DNA of 11,073 bases, taken from a bacterium. GTDB taxonomy: Bacteria; UBP14; UBA6098; 4484-93. The notes beneath the pieces are model-generated. The model was not told where the DNA came from. It did not search any database and was given only the letters and a program-made list of their open reading frames with translations. Position numbers and translations under genes: made by a program. The stretch is from the NCBI GenBank assembly GCA_021158465.1, contig JAGGUN010000048.1:1-11073 (forward strand). The letters are read 5' to 3'. Below, in pieces: positions 6,901-11,073 of this stretch; the first letter of the stretch is position 1; the number at the start of each line of letters is the position of its first letter.

Positions 6901-9900
6901 GTCAACACCGCTTGTTGCATCGCTTATATCCATCGAGATGGTCGGTGTTGTTATATCCACTTCACCGCCGGCGGCTGGTGTAACGGCACTAACAACAGGC
7001 GGTGAGTAGTCGAATGTTACCGAGAAAGCAACAGGTGCTGTAAGCGGGTTGCATAAAATATCATCTGCTCTATCAAGCAGGAATGAGACAGTTGAACCAT
7101 CGGCAAAGAACCCCACAGGTGGTGAGAAAAGCAGGGTATCGTCGTCGTAAGTCAGATATGTCGAATCAATTGTGTATTCCACGCCACCTGCAACAAAATG
7201 GATGGTCGCATCGTCAACACCGTTCGAGTCAGTCAACAAGATAACTATCTCCTGTGGGTCGCAGGCGGATATCACACCGTCCCGCGGTGATATGAGTGAG
7301 GCAACAGGTCCACCTGTCTCGATTGTGTAAATCCAGCAGCTGTCGAGTATATTCGGTGGACAGTAGTCGGGCATATCCCCTGCTGTGAGGCAGACGAAGA
7401 GCGTGTCCCCGCCACAGAATGAGAGTCCTGCCTCGTCGGACGAGAAGACAAGATGCCCATCCGACCAGCTTACGCCTGCGGAGGTCAAACTGTATTCTGC
7501 TCCGTTCACAGTCAGTATAACGCTTGCCTCATCGAGACCGGATAACCTATCGGACAGGTCGAATTCGAATGTTGGTGTTCTCGTTGCAAAGATGTAACCC
7601 TCAGGCGGTGTTAGTCCTGATATCTCGGGTGGCGTCAAATCGACCGTGAAGCTCCAAACGACAAGGGAATCGAGGCAGTTTGACAGCATATCGCAAACAG
7701 ATGTTAGCCTGACCGTTACTATTTCTCCGTCGGTGAAGTATTCTGTCGGAAGCGGCGTCCAGATAAGTTCACCTGTTGATAGGTCATAACTCAATTCCGT
7801 ATCGTCAGTGGTGAATTCTGTCCCGTTCACCTCAAGCGTTATGCTTGACGGGTTGACGCCATCGATGTCCGTTATATTCATTATTATCGATTGGTCTTCG
7901 CAGGCGGTATATGTCTCCGGTAGCGGCTCGATTATGACAGGCGCCGGCGGTCCCACAGGGATTGTGAATGTCCAGCAGGTATCGAGAAGATTCACATCAC
8001 ACATATCGGGTGTATCCTCTGCCCTCACGCAGACTCGAACGACCGTTCCACCGGAGAAGCTCATCCCTGCCCCGTCGGTATCGAATGTAACGGTCGAATC
8101 CGTTATGGTAAGATACCCCGTGCTTCCAACGAGTATCCAGCTTGTATCTGTTGGAATAGTATCGACAGCAACAAGTATGTTCGAGAGGTTCACACCCGCC
8201 ATATTATCGGTTATATCGAATGTGATAGTTGGTCGTGAGTCGGCAACCTCCGTACCTGCTGGTGGGAATTCGCTGTATATGTGTGGTGCCTCCCTGTCAA
8301 CATAGAACACAAACTCCATATCGGCACTCTTCGGATTGCCGAGTGAATCCTCTGCCGCCAGGAGATTGATTCTTACCGTGTCGTTGTTATCAAACTCCTC
8401 GAACGATATATGTGTGAGCAGGGTATCTCCTGCCCAGTCTATCCCCACAGGAATAACCTCGAAAGGTTCTCCGTTGATTGTCCCGGCAAACTGGGCAAAC
8501 CTAACACCATGGGAAGCAGGTATATGGTCGAATACCGGTATGGTGAAGAATGTGTCATAGCAAGAGACGATTATCCCATCGAACGGAGCGGTAGCACTTG
8601 GACCGATTATATCGATATAGAACTCCCATGAGGTTTCGCCTGTGTTCGGGTCGCATAGCGTAGGGGAGTCTCCGGCGGATACGCTTACGAGGACGGTCTC
8701 GGCATGCGAGAAGACTACGCCGGCAGATTCAGGGTAGAAGTAGAGCATCCCCTCGGATATATCCGATAATGTATCGGGCAACCAAACGACGCCTGGGTCT
8801 CCTATGTGGTATGTAACCCCGTTTATGGTCAGCAGGACGAGCGATATATCAATTCCCGATACGGAGTCGGCAATGTGAACAGAGATAACAGGGACAGAAT
8901 CCGCCACCCAGGAGAGATTGTAAGGCGTTTCCTCACTGAATACTGGCGGTGATATATCGACGATAAAGCTCCAATCGAGCGGCGTAGTCAGTTCATTTCC
9001 GAGCGAATCATCGGCAGATATAAGCTCGATATGGACGGTTGAGCCGTCTGGCCAGGGGATAGAATCTGCTGGAATGAAATACAGCGTGTCGTTGCGGAAG
9101 ATAACCTGCGGGTCAGACACAGAATAGGGCGTTCCGTTTATCCTAAGCTCGATTGTTGCATCGTTCACACCCTGCTCATCGGTGATTGTCATAGCGATTA
9201 TCTGTGGTCTGCAGCTGGAGATGTCCCCATCCATTGGTGTTACGATATTGGCATACGGTCCAAGCAGACTGATGACAAAGCTCCAGCACTCGTGCGAATG
9301 GTTCGGGTCACAGTAGTCGGGTCTGTCCTCCGCATCGATGCAGACTGTCAGTGTCTCACCATCGGCAAAGACAAATCCTGCAAGGGCGGTGTTTATCTCA
9401 AAATGCTCACCATCGAATGATACCCCGAGGCTCTCCACACCGTAAGAGATCGTATCGTTGATTGTAACGACAATCGATGTCGGCTCCACACCGGACATAT
9501 CATCGAATATATCGAATGAGATGACAGGGGATGCCGTTGCCACAAGCGAATCTGATGCTGGCAGCATATTCTCAAAATACGGTGGTGAGAAGTCGGTGTA
9601 GAATGACCATTCGAGCGGTGCATCTGTCAGCGGGTTGCCGTTTATATCGAACGCAGAATCAAGCGAAACATAAACCGTTTCATTATCCGCCCAGAACCCT
9701 GCTCCAGGTGAGAAAACAAGTATAGAATCCCTCGGATTGTAGTTCAGAGCCGGGTCGGATGTGCTGTATCCTGCCTCGTTTATCACGAGATATATCCTGT
9801 CGCTATTTACCCCCTCCTCGTCGAAGAGGTGGATAATAATCGATTGGTCTTCGCAGGCGGTGTATGTTTCTGGCAAGGGTTGAACAATCTCCGCGACAGG

Positions 9901-11073
9901 TCCTGTTAAATCGACATAGAATATGAAGCAGGTTGTGTCGATCACATTCGGTGCGCAGTAATCCGGAGTATCGTAGATATTGTAGAAGCAAACGGTAACT
10001 GTTTCATTGTCGGCGAACGCCAGCCTTGCCTCTTCCGGGTGAAACTCGAACTCTCCTGTAAGCGTATCGTAGTGGACGCCTGGGGCGTCGTATCCGTAAT
10101 AGACCCCATTTATCTCGATCCCGATAGATGTCGGATCAACTCCGCTCATGGAATCGTATATCGTGGCGGAGATGACTGGTGTAGGCGTGGTGACCGTCGT
10201 ATCCTCTGGGAAAAAGTCGGATAGCACTGGAGGCGAGAAGTCGGTATAGAATGTCCAGCTTATAGGTGCCCCTTGGAGCGGATTACCGTAAATGTCGTCG
10301 AAGGTCAGGAGTGAGACATTCACGGTTTCCGCATCTGCCCAGAAGCTGTCGGGCGGTGTAAAGTAGAGCGTATCGTTCGAGTATGTCAGGTACGGGCTTC
10401 TCGAATTGTACACCACCCCATTAATCTCAAGCTGAACGGTGGAGAAATCCGCCCCGCTCGAGTCGAATACCGTCATAATAATCCTCTGGTCCTCGCATGC
10501 GGTGTATGTTTCAGGCAACGGCTCGATAATCTCCGCCTCCGGTCCTGTAATGTCGATTATCACAACGAACCACCAGCAATATGGCTCCTCGAGATGGTTC
10601 GGCTCGCAGTAGTCGTAGGTTGGGGAATCTGCAACATCTAACAGACATATGTATACAGAATCCAGGTTCTCGAATACCATTCCATCAAAATGTAGTGTCG
10701 TGCCATCCCAGGATATCGTGTACATTGATGGGTCCAAGGTCACACCATTGACCTGAACACTCACAACAATAGTCGATGGGTCGATCCCCGAGATGTCATC
10801 GGCGATGTTCACCGATATTGTCGGGTCGGCCACATAAACAAAGTGGGAGTCTGGCTGCTCGTTGTATGCCCATGGTGGTCCTGTATCCACCTGAAAGTTG
10901 CAATGAACTGTATCACCGTAACATCCGATATTGTCGGCGACAGGACCGGTTGAGAACTCGACCCATATACCGCTTGGCCAGGGTGTGCTTGGATGCCAGG
11001 TGAGATACGGCGGTGTCCAGTCAAGCTCGGGGTCGCTGATAAAGTAATCGACTCCGTTGACCGTTAGCCTGAA
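3976..11073 (-). CDS. Giant secreted repeat protein with alternating Ig-like modules and a sorting-type C-terminal domain (N-terminus outside window)
   Basis: The frame is open without a stop from the right window edge to TAA at 3976-3978, giving at least 2365 residues. The GTG at 10890 is not a true start, because repeat-like sequence (FRLTVNGVDYFISDPELDW) continues upstream of it. The protein is an alternating array of about 105-residue, beta-rich, Asp/Thr/Ser-rich modules. Type A has IIEPL..TYTACEDQ, D..GV....I.L.VNG, F.....GNPL and an SPP end. Type B has P.IS..I.D..SGVDP.SI.L.VNG, GG(D/E)T..VC, DxPDYCxPN, CWxF and a GP end. There are ten B modules, nine complete A modules and one A cut by the edge. 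A different module (4915-5316) and a C-terminal domain (3979-4278) complete it. The cysteine pattern and low Lys content fit an extracellular, disulfide-stabilised surface or released protein, perhaps an adhesin. No enzymatic motif is visible. The signal peptide must lie off the window. Confidence 0.92.
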   Translation of the reverse strand, partial: FRLTVNGVDYFISDPELDWTPPYLTWHPSTPWPSGIWVEFSTGPVADNIGCYGDTVHCNFQVDTGPPWAYNEQPDSHFVYVADPTISVNIADDISGIDPSTIVVSVQVNGVTLDPSMYTISWDGTTLHFDGMVFENLDSVYICLLDVADSPTYDYCEPNHLEEPYCWWFVVIIDITGPEAEIIEPLPETYTACEDQRIIMTVFDSSGADFSTVQLEINGVVYNSRSPYLTYSNDTLYFTPPDSFWADAETVNVSLLTFDDIYGNPLQGAPISWTFYTDFSPPVLSDFFPEDTTVTTPTPVISATIYDSMSGVDPTSIGIEINGVYYGYDAPGVHYDTLTGEFEFHPEEARLAFADNETVTVCFYNIYDTPDYCAPNVIDTTCFIFYVDLTGPVAEIVQPLPETYTACEDQSIIIHLFDEEGVNSDRIYLVINEAGYSTSDPALNYNPRDSILVFSPGAGFWADNETVYVSLDSAFDINGNPLTDAPLEWSFYTDFSPPYFENMLPASDSLVATASPVISFDIFDDMSGVEPTSIVVTINDTISYGVESLGVSFDGEHFEINTALAGFVFADGETLTVCIDAEDRPDYCDPNHSHECWSFVISLLGPYANIVTPMDGDISSCRPQIIAMTITDEQGVNDATIELRINGTPYSVSDPQVIFRNDTLYFIPADSIPWPDGSTVHIELISADDSLGNELTTPLDWSFIVDISPPVFSEETPYNLSWVADSVPVISVHIADSVSGIDISLVLLTINGVTYHIGDPGVVWLPDTLSDISEGMLYFYPESAGVVFSHAETVLVSVSAGDSPTLCDPNTGETSWEFYIDIIGPSATAPFDGIIVSCYDTFFTIPVFDHIPASHGVRFAQFAGTINGEPFEVIPVGIDWAGDTLLTHISFEEFDNNDTVRINLLAAEDSLGNPKSADMEFVFYVDREAPHIYSEFPPAGTEVADSRPTITFDITDNMAGVNLSNILVAVDTIPTDTSWILVGSTGYLTITDSTVTFDTDGAGMSFSGGTVVRVCVRAEDTPDMCDVNLLDTCWTFTIPVGPPAPVIIEPLPETYTACEDQSIIMNITDIDGVNPSSITLEVNGTEFTTDDTELSYDLSTGELIWTPLPTEYFTDGEIVTVRLTSVCDMLSNCLDSLVVWSFTVDLTPPEISGLTPPEGYIFATRTPTFEFDLSDRLSGLDEASVILTVNGAEYSLTSAGVSWSDGHLVFSSDEAGLSFCGGDTLFVCLTAGDMPDYCPPNILDSCWIYTIETGGPVASLISPRDGVISACDPQEIVILLTDSNGVDDATIHFVAGGVEYTIDSTYLTYDDDTLLFSPPVGFFADGSTVSFLLDRADDILCNPLTAPVAFSVTFDYSPPVVSAVTPAAGGEVDITTPTISMDISDATSGVDPASISLTVDGVAYDTSSAGLFWDGTTLEFVPESLGIEWSGGDTIEVCLTVSDMPDTCGPNVLDSCWEFAISRGGPIVEIIEPLESTYSACEDQRIILTVTDRNGVDTTSIILDVNGVEYTISDTELTYDASTCELIWTPLPSEYFTDGLEVTVTLVNAEDMLHNPIDAPVSWLFFIDLSPPVLEDPLPAPGTTIEDVHPTISFDIYDVLSGLDETTVTLTVNGADVYDITSPHVAWDGRGFSLDMEAAGYHFHGGDEIEVCVSGQDSPDYCPPNILDTCWSFFIATGGPEAVIIEPLDSTISACDDQRIIMSITDSNGVNGTSIRLVINSDTFSVADDELTFIRDTLVFTPPVGYWSDNDTVHIALIRADDMLGNPLERAPVEWVFILDLSGPVADDFSPTGDIHSWQPTLSLTLTDNILGVDSSSIYIEIDGVYKASGTVRLDIMSPVFEWDGETLAFHPELVDESSLGIEYDPITEPELTSGIYFPEFATITVRVFATDNEPDYCEPNPIQLPNSFSFTILDDDTIGPAISNFSPGFWSNDSAFYIECDIADTSDIFTGGFCPDSVVYLIWDNDGTVGPEDFSGIVNMRPLTTARAEKTSKLVSESVLTTTRFRTENPIPAQPEGSNFVYRVIARDADIDFVNCSDMTSSFTDSSVRILTGPVATIVEPLPNTITACDDQRIIMLITDPEGVNPATITLEVEGRAYTIDSTQLEFRNDTLFFTPAEPIFTNNQTVNVALTSAHDNLGNPMRTPVTWQFAVDTEPPTAVLTAPENGSMIRNREASIRITLDDNLSGVNPEGIIFGISGTEYRLSDGLEYIPNGNGGELIFSPEAFGGEFLQGDTVFISLQAKDSPDYCEPNTGEFNWFFWVEPDISCYVHPNPFTPNSDGYNDITVFDYPFMFSEEATLSIFDIRNTLIYQKTLPPISDFRQFNLRSWDGKDMSGKKVPSGIYIYVLEVQDKVVCNGTIILAR
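3979..4278 (-). other. C-terminal FlgD/T9SS/CHU_C-like domain of the giant protein
   Basis: The last 100 residues start at PDISCYVHPNPFTPNSDGYND and continue with EEATLSIFDIRNTLIYQK, WDGKDMSGKKVPSGIYIY and a CNGTIILAR end. The order PNPF(T/S)PN.DG.ND, L.I.D......, WDG.D..G..V.SGIY.Y, then a short hydrophobic end, is that of C-terminal domains found on exported proteins in the FCB group and related candidate phyla. Those related to T9SS sorting signals direct outer-membrane export and attachment. Whether this organism has a type IX system cannot be seen here. The domain starts with a cysteine (ISCYV), 19 residues after the loop cysteine of B10. Confidence 0.75.
4279..11073 (-). repeat. Coding tandem array of alternating A and B modules, period about 630-660 bp
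   Basis: Boundaries set at the GP (B to A) and SPP-like (A to B) junctions, from the protein N-terminal side: A0 10873-11073 (partial), B1 10546-10872, A1 10228-10545, B2 9904-10227, A2 9580-9903, B3 9262-9579, A3 8944-9261, B4 8605-8943, A4 8284-8604, B5 7954-8283, A5 7627-7953, B6 7312-7626, A6 6997-7311, B7 6682-6996, A7 6358-6681, B8 6040-6357, A8 5722-6039, B9 5317-5721, non-repeat module 4915-5316, A9 4600-4914, B10 4279-4599. Most modules are 315-330 bp. B9 is enlarged to 405 bp, and A4 is the most divergent A, having lost EDQ. A and B share a common core (D..GV...I.L.VNG), so they probably descend from one ancestral module. DNA copies have mostly diverged, but short exact matches remain, for example a 23-bp identity between A2 (9839-9861) and A5 (7886-7908). 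Confidence 0.88.
4915..5316 (-). other. Non-repeat module inserted between B9 and A9 of the giant protein
   Basis: This 134-residue segment breaks the A/B alternation. It begins GPAISNFSPGFWSNDSAFY, contains VVYLIWDNDGTVGPEDFSG in its middle and EGSNFVYRVIARDADIDF towards the end, and closes with SSVRILTGPV, where the A9 module starts. It lacks the DPxSIxLxVNG core of A and B. The WDNDG and YRV.A.DAD elements suggest another beta-sandwich, fibronectin- or Ig-like, domain; that fold call is an inference. It holds three cysteines (in YIEC, GGFC and FVNC). Confidence 0.7.

Noticed and set aside
6248-7009. A 253-codon open frame on the + strand, rich in Ser, Val and Thr, and others like it at 7808-8305 and 5615-6094.
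   Set aside because: These are antisense shadows of the A/B repeats. They lack ribosome binding sites and recognisable motifs, and their composition follows from the complementary strand.
10888-10890. GTG as the start codon of the giant protein.
   Set aside because: The frame stays open to the window edge, and the upstream residues (VNGVDYFISDPELDW) are a recognisable A module, so the gene begins outside the window.
4279-11073. Regular DNA repetition that might suggest a CRISPR array or other non-coding repeat.
   Set aside because: The period is over 600 bp, the repeats are diverged at DNA level and conserved at protein level, and one uninterrupted frame runs through them all.

Overview
The window is almost wholly coding and contains eight genes in two convergent groups. 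On the + strand are the 3' two thirds of pyrD (class 1B dihydroorotate dehydrogenase), followed 3 nt later by a small RlpA-like lipoprotein gene. Everything else is on the - strand, read from the right edge leftwards: a giant repeat-built surface protein (open at the window edge, at least 2365 residues), a 47-residue basic protein that is easy to miss, an ImmA/IrrE-type zinc peptidase, nadC, a birA without its DNA-binding domain, and a membrane-anchored PASTA-repeat protein. These six minus-strand genes are joined by a 3-nt gap or by 4-8 nt stop/start overlaps, so they look like one translationally coupled unit. The last of them runs 35 nt into the 3' end of the lipoprotein gene.

The giant gene fills about 64% of the window. 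Its product is an alternating array of two beta-sandwich-like module types of about 105 residues each (A and B, together about 210-220 residues or 630-660 bp). It has one unrelated module near the end and a C-terminal domain of the FlgD/T9SS/CHU_C-like type. Every B module carries one cysteine in a PDYC-type loop. Every A module whose N-terminus is in the window carries one cysteine in a TACEDQ-type motif, usually exactly 33 residues after the preceding loop cysteine. A second pair of cysteines occurs in seven of ten B modules, always both or neither. This suggests an extracellular filament with disulfides at every B-to-A junction.

Organism: the lipoprotein with Ser at +2, the RlpA fold and the C-terminal sorting-like domain suggest a Gram-negative (diderm) bacterium. 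The style of the giant protein (SPP/GP linkers, VYLIWDNDG module, short PNPF...SGIY C-terminal domain) resembles proteins of uncultured FCB-related or WOR-3/TA06/Cloacimonadota-like lineages. That placement is an inference from style, not a marker-gene result. No tRNA, rRNA, CRISPR array, insertion sequence or convincing promoter or terminator was seen. No gene-free stretch longer than a few bases exists.

How the genes fit together: pyrD serves pyrimidine synthesis, nadC serves NAD synthesis and birA serves biotinylation of acyl-CoA carboxylases. The RlpA-like and PASTA proteins probably act at peptidoglycan. The peptidase and the 47-residue protein, lying between the surface protein and the housekeeping genes, are the least explained part and may form a small regulatory pair.
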